From Paracoccaceae bacterium (GTDB lineage: Bacteria; Pseudomonadota; Alphaproteobacteria; Rhodobacterales; Rhodobacteraceae), in NCBI GenBank assembly GCA_033344815.1, contig JAWPMR010000001.1, forward strand, positions 1,350,136 to 1,414,135: 64,000 nt of DNA. Direction: 5' to 3'. The stretch's first letter is position 1; the number at the start of each line of letters is the position of its first letter. Below the pieces are notes generated by a model. It had not been told where the DNA came from. It did not search any database and saw only the letters and a program-made list of their open reading frames with translations. The translations under genes and the position numbers were made by a program. Positions 38,164 through 47,145 of this stretch are shown piece after piece.

Positions 38164-38300
38164 GACATGAGTCTGGCTGAAATTCAGCTCTTCGTCTATG
38201 CATTTTGGACGATTGGATAAGAATATTGGATTTTAAAGAATAGAACATCTCTCTTTGGTATCTATTTTCGGGTCATCAATTGAACTCATGGAGATGATCA

Positions 38301-39128
38301 ATGACACAGCAAACCATTCTCGTACTTGGCTCAACAGGCAAAACGGGATCGCGGATCGCGACACGCCTGGAGGAAAAAGGGCAGACGGTCCGGTGTGGAT
38401 CGCGGAACAGTGAAACGCCATTTGATTGGAATGAACCGCAGACTTGGCCTGCAATCCTGGAAGGCGTATCGGCTGCTTATATTTCCCATTTTCCCGATAT
38501 CGCGTTTCCTGGCGCGGTTTAGCAGGTCGAAGCATTCACAGCATTTGCACGTGAAAAGGGATTACAGCGTCTTGTCCAGTTGACCGGACGTGGCGAGTTT
38601 CATGCGGAAAAGGCGGAAGAAGTCATTAGCAATTCCGGAGTTCCGTTCACAATCGTTCGTGCCGCGTGGTTTGCACAGAACTTCTCAGAAGGGGCATTGC
38701 TTGGTCCAGTCATGGCAGGTGTGTTGCCAATGCCTGCGGGCGATGTGCGCGAACCAATCATCGACGTAGACGACATTGCCGATGTTGCCGTAGCCGCTCT
38801 GACCGAAGACGGACATTCAGGCGAACTTTACGAGGTCACCGGCCCCCGTCTCATGACGTTTGCGGACATGGCCGCAGAGCTTTCGCGCGCCATGGGACGG
38901 ACTGTGCAATACCGGCCAATTTCCTTTGAAGACATCCATGCGGAAATTGCGCATGCGAATGGTGAGATAATTGCTGATGTACTCACTGCCATCGCACGCG
39001 AAACGCTGGACGGGCGCAATGCTAACCTCGCGGACGGTGTCCAGCGTGCGCTTGGACGCGCGCCACGCGACTTCGCCGACTTCGCACACAAAGCCGCGAT
39101 TTCTGGCGTGTGGACCAGAGCCGCTTGA
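38301..39128 (+). pseudogene. NmrA-like NAD(P)-binding protein with an in-frame stop
   Basis: A Rossmann-fold protein of the NmrA/azoreductase-like SDR group. It starts MTQQTILVLGSTGKTGSRIA (the GxTGxxG dinucleotide loop) and continues to GVWTRAA. A single TAG at 38520-38522 interrupts the frame (FPGAV*QVEAFTAFAREKGL). The downstream half is in the same frame and well conserved in pattern (FTIVRAAWFAQNF, REPIIDVDDIADVAVAAL). Only one lesion is visible, so the break is recent or a sequencing error. Paired with the divergent AraC gene. Confidence 0.85.
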
Positions 39129-39156
39129 GCCATACCAATAGACACTGGAGACAATT

Positions 39157-39560
39157 ATGACACTCGATCTCAAACGCAGATTTGCCTTGGGTATGTCCGG
39201 TTTGACGGCATTCACTATAGGTCTGGCCATCACCCTGGACCCGCACTCCTTCTACGCCAGTTACGGCATCGTGCTTTCTCCGCAGCCAAATCTGATGAGT
39301 GAGTTGCGCGCACCAGCTGCCAATCTCGCGGCAATTGGCCTAATTATCTTGTGCGGAGCATTTACCAAAAGTTAGTCCAAGCCTCAGCCTGGCTTGGGGT
39401 AACGGTTTTCTCGGCTTTTGCCATGGGCAGGACAATCAGTTTTGCTCTCGATGGCTGGCCATCTGACAGCATTCTTGCCGCATTTGCGATTGAGGTTGTG
39501 TTTGCAATGATGTGTTGGTGGGTTGTGGATGGAAATGCGAAGTCTGCAGCCTCGGCCTGA
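39157..39560 (+). pseudogene. DUF4345-like membrane protein, frameshifted
   Basis: A small four-helix protein of the DUF4345 type. The first part ends in LAAIGLIILCGAFTKS at 39375. The second, in another frame, has GVTVFSAFAMGRTISFALDG and ends at 39560. The frame change lies at about 39360-39375. The motif GRxxSxxxDG in the third helix is typical of the family. It follows the NmrA-like pseudogene by 28 nt, so both genes of this little operon are broken. Confidence 0.72.
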
Positions 39561-39948
39561 GGCGGCTTTGCCCTGCACACTACCAGTTCGCCGTCGGCTT
39601 GATTTTGCACCTGCTGCGAACGTCTGGTCTGACGGGCCGCACCGCAGCATCGAGACAGTGGGTGGGATTTCTCCTTTGGGCCGCCCCTGTAAGCGACACC
39701 AGTTATTAGATTTCGACGGTTTCTGCTATGGCTAAAGCATCTTCAAGTTCGACACCTAGATAGATTGCCGGGAAGCCGCTCCACTCACTCGAAGGTATGC
39801 TGAATGAAGCAGTCACTCTCGCCTCAATGATTGACCAACATCACCCTTTCTGCCGCAAAGGCAGGACGCGCTGCGATATTTGAAGTCTCCGCGCCTCCCG
39901 CCTTTGCTATGCTGTTACGTGCTGCACATTTCTGTATGCGGTGCTGAA
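39561..39948. other. Intergenic region with a degraded repeat copy
   Basis: The first 140 nt contain GGTCTGACGGGCCGCACCGC and TTTGGGCCGCCCCTGTAAGC segments of the dispersed repeat family. The remainder shows no gene, RNA or clear signal. Confidence 0.45.
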
Positions 39949-41017
39949 TCATACTCGCGATGGGTGCTGTACGTTATCGGAATACGCACCTTCGAATACG
40001 CCCCCGCGGCTGTTGGTCACTTGTTGCACATCGAGCGACTTTTCCTGATCGTTGATCGTCTCGAAACCTTCCTCCTTCACATCATGTATCTGATAGACGC
40101 GACTGGGATGCAGCAGATAACTGGTGTCGGGCGGCGGAGCGGTGATCTGGTTCGCTTCCGTGGCCAGTTGGTGCATCAGTCTAATTCTGTCGCTGCTGAA
40201 ATAGCTGCCCCGCAGAAAGCGTGTTTCCGTCGCTAGCGAGACGTTGTGCGAATAGCGGGTTATCCCGAGGGCATCGACGCTCCGTTCGACCGACGCTCTT
40301 GGGGAGGTTTCGAAACTGATCCCGAGCCGCTCGCCATCAAGCCAGCCGGAATCCGGGTCCGTGTTAACGGACACCCATGGATGCACGACGCTCGTGACCC
40401 GCGCGTTGACATCAACTTCAAAAAACTCAACAGCATTTACCGGTGTGAAGAATACGTGATCGTCCCCGGCGACCAGAAGGAGGCGCACAAAACTGCTGTC
40501 TGCCAGGAAATACTCAACCATGTAGTTGTTGAAACTGAAGTTCAGCAGTGGCGGCATCTCCACCAGTTCCGAGGCAAGCACTTCGCCTCCGAGGTGAAGG
40601 TCGACGTCAGCTACCGTTTCGGCAGTTTCTGATCCGGATCCAACAACAGTTTCCTGAAATATCTCTTGGCCCATTGAGAAAAAACGAAAATCGACTTGGT
40701 TGTCTAATCCTTCTCGTCCGATGCATGTGCACTGGAAGTCGATAACCGAGTGATTGTTGCCCAACACCTTCAGGTCGACACTTCCGGAGAAATCCAGACG
40801 AATGAAGTTCGAAAAAATCCGTACTCGGATCGTGCAGGCCTGACATCGCGATTGAAAAGTTATAGGTCCCTGAAATCTTGCCAGGCGCTTCGCTCGGGCA
40901 ATAGACGGGATCGCAGAAGCTTGCCGCGTGTCCACTGATCTCAAAGAATCTTGCGCCTTCCGGTATGGTGAGCGGCAAATTGGATGCGGCCGTCTTCAAT
41001 AAAAACACGCTGTTCAT
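39949..41017 (-). pseudogene. Unrecognised protein gene, frameshifted at an A run
   Basis: Two overlapping frames appear to be one gene. The N-terminal part runs from MNSVFLLKTAASNLPLTIPE through GTYNFSIAMSGLHDPSTD. The C-terminal part, in another frame, runs from RIFSNFIRLDFSGSVDLKVL to NVQHPSRV at 39949. The switch falls at the six-A run 40812-40817. Past that point the first frame turns Arg-rich and implausible, as does the second frame before it. The joined product would be about 355 residues, beta-rich, with no clear signal peptide and with paired Cys in the first part. I recognise no family. Confidence 0.5.
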
Positions 41018-41765
41018 AGGTCACTCCTACAACCGTTCTCAGCGAGCATCTGTGGCGGAACTTGGGCGTCGCTAGCAGGCAGCACCTGGGCCTGCAGACC
41101 CGCCAAGGAGGAGCAACTTACCCAATGTTACTCGCAACTCGCATGGAATCGACGATGGTCTGGGCAGTGGCGACAACCATAGCACAGTAAGCCCGCGATG
41201 ACTGTAATGCCAAAGGCCGGCGCTGTGAACGCGCTCGTCGCCAAGCGGTTCGTATAGAAACAGCAGACGCGATGGTCACGACAAGGTGCTCACAACGTGG
41301 CCGTCATTAGAGCCGCAGTCCTAGACGGACGCCTGTCAGTTGCAAACACCATGATCGCAGCATGAGACCCCCAAGTTTTGCCCACTCCAGCTAAGTTACA
41401 TCCGGTTCGTCCCGCGATCTGTGAGGCCGCCCGCGGCTCGGTTTCGCGCTTGCGGCGGACGGCCGGTCTAACGGGCTGCAACGCAGAATCGGAACGGCTC
41501 GGTGAAGGTCCGGAAAGGGCCGTCCTTGAAGGTGGTGTAGTCGCTAGGCACCGTGGATGCTGCATTGCCTACGATGGCCGCAAAGAGCCCAATCTGTGAA
41601 TTCGATTTGCTCGCTGCGCGCGCACAAAGCACAGATATTTCTGCAGCAGCGCATTTCACTACGCCGCTGCGCAGCGGCAAAACCGGTCATTGAAGCGAAC
41701 CGCAGCGAGATCAACCTGCTCAAGGTGCAGGACAATCTTGTCATTGGCATAGGGTACGAATTTAC
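41018..41765. repeat. Intergenic region with a copy of the dispersed repeat (about 41395-41620)
   Basis: No supported gene in about 750 bases. Within it CGGACGGCCGGTCTAACGGG, GAAGGTCCGGAAAGGGCCGT and GATGGCCGCAAAGAGCCC match segments of the repeats at 34690-34910 and 50550-50700. Short frames across it are judged spurious. Confidence 0.5.
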
Positions 41766-42464
41766 TCAGTCTTTCCGAACAGTTTTGTCGCTAGCAAGAT
41801 ACTCCTCGACCCAATTGGGTACTTTTAATCCTTGTGCCACTTCGGCGTCCAACGCCTTCTCTAGTTCAGAGATATGCGCCAGTTTTTGGATCACTTCGTC
41901 TATTCGCTCGTAGGGAACGACGACTACTCCATCTCGGTCAGCAACAATCATGTCGCCAGTTTCAATTTCCTGACCGCCTATCTGTATTGGCAAGCCAACT
42001 GATCCAGGACCGGACATGTGCGGCGACGCAGGTGTCAGACCTGCGCACCAAACCGGCAACCCTAAAGGCACGATGCCTTCATAGTCTCGGACAGGACCGT
42101 CTGTGACGAAACCGGCAGCACCACTGTTTTTCATCATGCCAACAAGCCGATCACCTGCTGCGGCACAGCCGGTATGGGCCGCAAACGCGGAAACAACCAC
42201 ATCTCCGGGTTTGATAAATTTCAGGGACGCGAAGGTTGCGAGCACATCTGCTGCACCGCAATCCGCGGTCAAAGCGGAACCTGCGGCTACGCAATGCAAA
42301 TCACGTCCCCCTCCAATCGGTTTTATACTGTATGATAACGCGCCTCCACCGAGCAAAGCATCCACAACAAATCCTGATGGTACCCCCTGAAAGGCTGAAA
42401 CTTGCGCCTTAGTAGGCCGTCGAAATGCGGTGCTGATGGTCAGCGTCGACGGGGCTTCAATCAT
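41766..42464 (-). CDS. RraA-like family protein (aldolase/decarboxylase type)
   Basis: A 232-residue protein of the RraA / 4-hydroxy-4-methyl-2-oxoglutarate aldolase family. It shows VPSGFVVDALLGGGALSYSI near the N-terminus, the active-site segment GAAGFVTDGPVRDYEGI with the Arg-Asp pair that binds substrate and metal, and GDMIVADRDGVVVVP. Full-length and intact. Family members cleave 2-oxo acids by retro-aldol reaction or decarboxylate oxaloacetate. The substrate here is unknown. It stands alone on the minus strand, downstream of the LacI regulator of the sulfonate cluster with a 500-nt gap. Confidence 0.88.
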   Translation of the reverse strand: MIEAPSTLTISTAFRRPTKAQVSAFQGVPSGFVVDALLGGGALSYSIKPIGGGRDLHCVAAGSALTADCGAADVLATFASLKFIKPGDVVVSAFAAHTGCAAAGDRLVGMMKNSGAAGFVTDGPVRDYEGIVPLGLPVWCAGLTPASPHMSGPGSVGLPIQIGGQEIETGDMIVADRDGVVVVPYERIDEVIQKLAHISELEKALDAEVAQGLKVPNWVEEYLASDKTVRKD

Positions 42465-42963
42465 CGAATATCCTCATCCCATTGTTCAGATGAGAAATAT
42501 TGCACCAATTCCGCAGCCGTCGCAACAGAGCCCAATCCAAGCCGAACGAATTTGAGACCTTCATGTCTCCAACGGACTTAGAACTGCCCAGTGCTAGCGC
42601 AGCATGATCAAAGGGCCGAACCGCGCAGGACCCGTCGTTCCTTGTTCGGGCTACCTTGTTGATGTTTCGTCTTTTTCAACATTAAACAGATATTCGCGTC
42701 TGACCAGGCGACGTTCTTGTCGACCGCAGCGGAGGCCGATTGCGAGCCTAAATTTACCTATGCTGCACGGGTTTCGAATGGATGCAATCGCTTGGTGTTA
42801 CACGCAATCAAATCACAGGGCACATGAATTCCGCCGATGACTATGTGCAGCGCGGTGATTGGAAAAGTCGGTCCATGCCTATCGCCCTTTCGTCTTTTTA
42901 GGCCAACCGGCCACTTGCTTGATTTCAAAAAGTTCGCGAGGTCGGCACAGTCCCTGTGCAAGA
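42465..42963. other. No supported gene
   Basis: About 500 bases between the RraA-like gene and the LacI gene. Only short frames without recognisable products. No hairpin or repeat was convincing. Confidence 0.45.
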
Positions 42964-44001
42964 TTATTGGCCGGGCCACGGTAAACCGCAGGATTTCCGG
43001 ATTATCAGCTCGGGCGCGCAGTGCAAACTTGCCTGTGCTTTGTCCGATTTGCCGATGATCGCTGAAACAAGCTCTTTACCTGCTTCATGACCAATACGTT
43101 TTGCCGGCACCCTAACAGTAGTCAAGGATGGTTCTATTTCCGCAGAGCCTTTGAAATCGCCAATTCCAACAATTGAAATGTCCTCCGGAACGCGCAATCC
43201 TGAAGCGCGCGCTCCGTACAAGGACCCGGTTGCGAGGATGTCATTGCCACAAATTAAAGCGCTCGGCCGTGTGGGTTGGGAGAACAATTGCTGCGCGTGG
43301 ACCTTGGACGCGGAAATACTGTACACGGTTTGCAGAGTCCAATTGTCCGGCACAGTGACGCCCGCCTCAGCCAACGTGGCCAAAGTGATTTCGCGCCTTG
43401 CCCGGGCCCGGTCGTTGCCTTGTGTCGGGGGGAACATGCAAGCGATGTCCCTATGACCCAGTTGAAGCACGTGCTTGGCGATGACTTCGCCCGCCAGTTC
43501 ATTGTCAGCGCCGATAGATGGATAGCGCGAGTCTTCGGCATAATTCCACATAAGCACGCAAGGTATGTCCTGACGATCGACGAGTTGAAACACAGCCTCG
43601 TCATGCTCAAGACCCGTAAGAACAACACCATCGACGCGATGTTCAAGGAATTTTCGAAGGATCGCATACTCGCGCTGCAGGTCATACCCGTGCGAGGCCA
43701 GCATGATCGTAAAGCCCTGGTCGGCGACTGTGTCGGAGAAGGCCTGTACGACTTCGGCAAATATCGCGTGGTCGAGGGTCGGGATCAAAACACCGATGGT
43801 GCCGGACCTGATCCCATGGATCGTCTGCGCGGCACGGTTGCGAATGTAGCCTGTGCGGCGCACGGCGGAATCAATCCTCTTTCGCGTGGCGGGTTTGAGC
43901 AGTTCCGGGTGATTAAAGTATCTTGATACTGTCGACGCAGACACCCGTGCTACGTTCGCGACAGTAACGATATCGGCTTTTTTAGATTTATTTTCAGACA
44001 T
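42964..44001 (-). CDS. LacI family regulator, probable sulfoacetate-pathway regulator
   Basis: A 345-residue regulator. N-terminal LacI helix-turn-helix and hinge: VTVANVARVSASTVSRYFNH, then LKPATRKRIDSAVRRTGYIR. The C-terminal periplasmic-binding-like domain includes TIGVLIPTLDHAIFAEVVQA and ALICGNDILATGSLYGARAS. It is divergent from the TctABC / sauST operon with a 95-nt shared region that contains a nested palindrome (44026-44053). Sulfoacetate clusters (sauRSTU) are known to include a LacI-type regulator, which fits. Confidence 0.9.
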   Translation of the reverse strand: MSENKSKKADIVTVANVARVSASTVSRYFNHPELLKPATRKRIDSAVRRTGYIRNRAAQTIHGIRSGTIGVLIPTLDHAIFAEVVQAFSDTVADQGFTIMLASHGYDLQREYAILRKFLEHRVDGVVLTGLEHDEAVFQLVDRQDIPCVLMWNYAEDSRYPSIGADNELAGEVIAKHVLQLGHRDIACMFPPTQGNDRARARREITLATLAEAGVTVPDNWTLQTVYSISASKVHAQQLFSQPTRPSALICGNDILATGSLYGARASGLRVPEDISIVGIGDFKGSAEIEPSLTTVRVPAKRIGHEAGKELVSAIIGKSDKAQASLHCAPELIIRKSCGLPWPGQ

Positions 44002-44025
44002 TTAAATTCTCGATAGCGTCAATTA

Positions 44026-44053
44026 ATGAAAACATTTGCAAAACTATTTTCAT
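44026..44053. promoter_or_regulatory. Candidate operator between the LacI regulator and TctA
   Basis: The arms ATGAAAA (44026-44032) and TTTTCAT (44047-44053) enclose the perfect palindrome TTTGCAAA (44035-44042). A nested palindrome in a divergent regulator/operon region is what a LacI-family dimer would bind. Confidence 0.45.
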
Positions 44054-44096
44054 CGCTTACCGTAGTTAGTCAAGCCAATTTGCCGGAGGGGCATTG

Positions 44097-45608
44097 ATGG
44101 AATTCCTGCTCTATATGGGTGACGTTTTCACACCGATTAACTTTGCCTTGCTGCTCGTGGGCACCATTGGCGGACTTATCCTGGGGGCCACACCAGGTTT
44201 GTCGCCCACAATGGCTGTGGCTCTGCTCATCCCCTTCACGTTTCAGCTTGAGGCGGCTCAGGGCCTTATCCTTTTGGGTGCGGCCTATACCTCGACGGTT
44301 GCGGGCGGTGCGGTCTCTGCGATCCTGCTAAAAATTCCCGGGGCCCCAGCGAACATCGCGACAACCCTTGACGGGCATACGATGGCTCAGAAAGGCGAAG
44401 GAGCCAAAGCCCTTCAAATCAGTTTCCTCGCCTCCGCTGTGGGCGGCGTATTTGGCGTACTGTTGCTGATTTTTCTAACACCCGTACTGGCCCAATGGGC
44501 GCTCGCCTTCGGTCCGAGCCATCTATTCTGGCTCGCGATTCTTGGGGTCACCGTGATCGGTTCGCTCGATAGCAAATCGGTTGTAAAAGGGCTACTCTCG
44601 GGCTGCATCGGCCTGTGGCTCGCCACGATTGGGTTTGACGACATCATGGGCGCGCAGCGCTTCATTTTTCATCCCAGTCTTGGTGGTGGCATCAATATCA
44701 TTGCAGCTCTGATCGGTCTCTTTGCAATTCCGCAAGTCATCACCATGTTCGCCAAAGGTCGCAAGGGCGATGGCGCGGAAGTCATCGCCGTGCAAAAGCA
44801 TCCCATAAGCGGTGCTATCCGCGAGCTTTTGCGCAACAAACGCGCAATGGGAATTGGTACAGCGACGGGCTCGATCATTGGCTTGATCCCCGGTGTGGGC
44901 GGCCAGATCGCCGGACTTGTCGCATATGATCAATCAAAGAAATTCAGCCCCGAGCGGGAGAAGTTCGGCACAGGCCACCCGGAAGGCGTGATTGCGGCGG
45001 AAAGCGCCAATAATGCCATGGTCGGCCCGTCGCTAGTACCGCTCCTGACCCTGTCGATCCCTGGCTCGCCTACAGCAGCTGTGCTTTTGGGCGGTCTGTT
45101 GATTCATGGGATTTTTCCCGGCACTGACCTGTTCGACAATCACCCCGATGTGGCGTGGACGTTCATCAACTCCATGCTGATCGGGCAAATCCTGATGTGT
45201 ATCTTTGGCCTGTACGTGGCGGGCCTAGCTGCGCGCGTGGCGCAAGTGCCGCAAAGCGTGATGGCGGCTGTCGTGCTGGGGCTTGCCGTCTTTGGCAGCT
45301 ATTCGGTGCAGTCTTCTATGGGCGATGTTTACGTAATGGCGAGTCTTGGGGTGATGATGTATTTCCTGGAACGCTTCGGATTTTCCGCAGCGCCGTTGGT
45401 TTTGGGCCTGATCCTCGGCCCGATTGCAGAGGCCAATTTTATCCAAGGCAGCATGATCGCCAGTGCGACAGACGGCATGGCACCTTATTTCATGACAGGC
45501 AGCCTGAACCTCTTCCTGATTGCGGTTGTCGTCGCCTCGATCATCTACTCGGCCTACATGGAACTGCGTGCCCGCCGATACACGTCGAAAGAGGAGATTC
45601 TCGCATGA
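44097..45608 (+). CDS. tctA: Tripartite tricarboxylate transporter, large permease TctA
   Basis: A 503-residue membrane protein with about a dozen hydrophobic segments and the two TctA signature regions: GTIGGLILGATPGLSPTMAV, where the GxTPGLSP/T loop is part of the transport site, and the repeated version GSIIGLIPGVGGQIAGLVAY. The family imports di- and tricarboxylates or other organic acids with a periplasmic binding protein. GGAGGGG stands just upstream of the ATG at 44097 (a TTG precedes it directly). Its stop overlaps the start of tctB. In this context it may import sulfoacetate. Confidence 0.93.
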   Translation: MEFLLYMGDVFTPINFALLLVGTIGGLILGATPGLSPTMAVALLIPFTFQLEAAQGLILLGAAYTSTVAGGAVSAILLKIPGAPANIATTLDGHTMAQKGEGAKALQISFLASAVGGVFGVLLLIFLTPVLAQWALAFGPSHLFWLAILGVTVIGSLDSKSVVKGLLSGCIGLWLATIGFDDIMGAQRFIFHPSLGGGINIIAALIGLFAIPQVITMFAKGRKGDGAEVIAVQKHPISGAIRELLRNKRAMGIGTATGSIIGLIPGVGGQIAGLVAYDQSKKFSPEREKFGTGHPEGVIAAESANNAMVGPSLVPLLTLSIPGSPTAAVLLGGLLIHGIFPGTDLFDNHPDVAWTFINSMLIGQILMCIFGLYVAGLAARVAQVPQSVMAAVVLGLAVFGSYSVQSSMGDVYVMASLGVMMYFLERFGFSAAPLVLGLILGPIAEANFIQGSMIASATDGMAPYFMTGSLNLFLIAVVVASIIYSAYMELRARRYTSKEEILA

Positions 45609-46075
45609 GTGCGCCATCTCTGCCTCGGCTTCAGCACATGATCGGCTCTGGCATCGTCGCGGTCGTTGGTGTCTGGGTGACATATGTCAGCTATACGCAG
45701 CAACCCTCTGAGGCGTTTCTGTTTCCGCGCCTGATTTCGACTGTTTTTGTGGTGCTTGCACTGTGGACCTTTGCAAAGGCCTGCCTTGGTTGGACCAAGG
45801 TCGGCAACGGTATCTCGGTCACGCAGTTTACCAACTTGCTACCGGGGCTGTTAGTAGCGCTGGTCTACATCTTCTGGGCGGCCAAGGGGCTGGGCTTTTA
45901 TACGGCGACCTCCATCGCCTTTTTCATTCTGCTGAGCCTTTATGATCCCGCCTCGCACAGCGAAACGAGATCATGGCTCAAGCGTATCGCAATCACAGCG
46001 ATCTTTATGATCGTCATGTACGGGCTCTTCGCACAACTTCTGACAGTCTACACACCGCGAGAGGTCTTGTTCTGA
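45605..46075 (+). CDS. tctB: Tripartite tricarboxylate transporter, small permease TctB
   Basis: A 156-residue membrane protein of the TctB family with four predicted helices (about 13-33, 42-60, 78-96, 120-145). FLFPRLISTVFVVLALWTF matches the FPR...... segment typical of the family. ATG overlaps the TGA of tctA (ATGA), so translation is coupled. It forms the small membrane subunit with TctA. Confidence 0.88.
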   Translation: MSAPSLPRLQHMIGSGIVAVVGVWVTYVSYTQQPSEAFLFPRLISTVFVVLALWTFAKACLGWTKVGNGISVTQFTNLLPGLLVALVYIFWAAKGLGFYTATSIAFFILLSLYDPASHSETRSWLKRIAITAIFMIVMYGLFAQLLTVYTPREVLF

Positions 46076-46119
46076 ACCGCATTGGCGGCAGAACCTTATA
46101 TCCTAGGGAGGAACTATCC

Positions 46120-47088
46120 ATGAAGAAACTACTAACAGGAGCGGCCATTGCATTGGCCTCAATGACGGGCACTGCGATGGCCGATGGCCACGAAAACTAT
46201 CCAGAACGCCCCGTCATGATGATGGTCAGTTATGGCGCCGGCGGCGCGACCGACTTTCAGGCGCGCATCGTTACCATGACAGCAGGCAACGAGGACGCGC
46301 TTGGTATGCCCATCGCCATCATCAACAAGCCCGGCGCAGGCGGCCGTGTGGGTTGGAACTGGATGGCCACGCAAGCAGATGCGGACGGCTACACGCTGGG
46401 CGCATACAACGTCCCGCATTTCATCGCGCAGTCCATCAAAGGTGGTGTGGAGTATTCCCGCGACAGCTTTGAGCCGATTGCAAATTGGGGTGCAGACCCG
46501 GCTGTCTTCATCGTAGCCGCCGACAGCGAAATGAATTCCATGGATGACGTGGTGAACTTTGCCAAGGAAAACCCTGGCAAGCTGACATTTTCCGGCGCTG
46601 GTCTTTTTGTGGGCCACCACATTGCGGCGCTGCAGCTTGAGAAAGCGGCCGGCGTGAAAATGGCATACATCCCCACCAAGGGCGGCGGCGCAGCAGCCAT
46701 GAAGGCCGTGATCGCGGGCGACGTGATGGGGGGCGTAAACAACCTGTCAGACGCATTTCGTGCGCGTGAAGCAAGCAACGTCAAAATCCTGGGCGTTTTC
46801 GATCTGGAACGCAACAGCTTTATGGAAGACGTACCGACGCTGATGGAGCAAGGGTATGACGTGGACAATTCTTCCGTGAACTTCCGCGGTGTCATGGTTC
46901 CCAAAGGCACGCCTCAGGGCATCATCGACAAGCTTGCCGCGACTGTGCCGGCCATGTTCGAGAACAGCCGGGTGGCTGGCAAGATGAAAGCAGGTGGATC
47001 GCCCATGCACATCATGACGCGCGACGAAGTGCTCGAGATGTGGGAACAGCGAGAAGAGACGCTGAAAGAACTGCTTGCCGGTCTTTAA
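46120..47088 (+). CDS. tctC: Tripartite tricarboxylate transporter substrate-binding protein (TctC/Bug family)
   Basis: A 322-residue periplasmic binding protein. Signal peptide MKKLLTGAAIALASMTGTAM (cleavage near AMA), then the Bug pattern YPERPVMMMVSYGAGGATDF, INKPGAGGRVGWNWMA and KLTFSGAGLFVGHHIAALQL. The GAGGATD and PGAGG loops hold ligand carboxylates in this family. Here the second loop and neighbouring residues could bind a sulfonate. AGGGAGGAA lies 6 nt before the ATG. Upstream codons of the frame overlap tctB and are not used. Confidence 0.9.
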   Translation: MKKLLTGAAIALASMTGTAMADGHENYPERPVMMMVSYGAGGATDFQARIVTMTAGNEDALGMPIAIINKPGAGGRVGWNWMATQADADGYTLGAYNVPHFIAQSIKGGVEYSRDSFEPIANWGADPAVFIVAADSEMNSMDDVVNFAKENPGKLTFSGAGLFVGHHIAALQLEKAAGVKMAYIPTKGGGAAAMKAVIAGDVMGGVNNLSDAFRAREASNVKILGVFDLERNSFMEDVPTLMEQGYDVDNSSVNFRGVMVPKGTPQGIIDKLAATVPAMFENSRVAGKMKAGGSPMHIMTRDEVLEMWEQREETLKELLAGL

Positions 47089-47145
47089 AATCATCTTGGC
47101 AGGGCGCCAGATCGGTGCCCCGCCATCCCTGACAGGACATTTCCG

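Noticed and set aside
45155-45604. Upstream extension of tctB
   Set aside because: Lies wholly inside tctA in another frame. The ATGA overlap at 45605 is the natural start.
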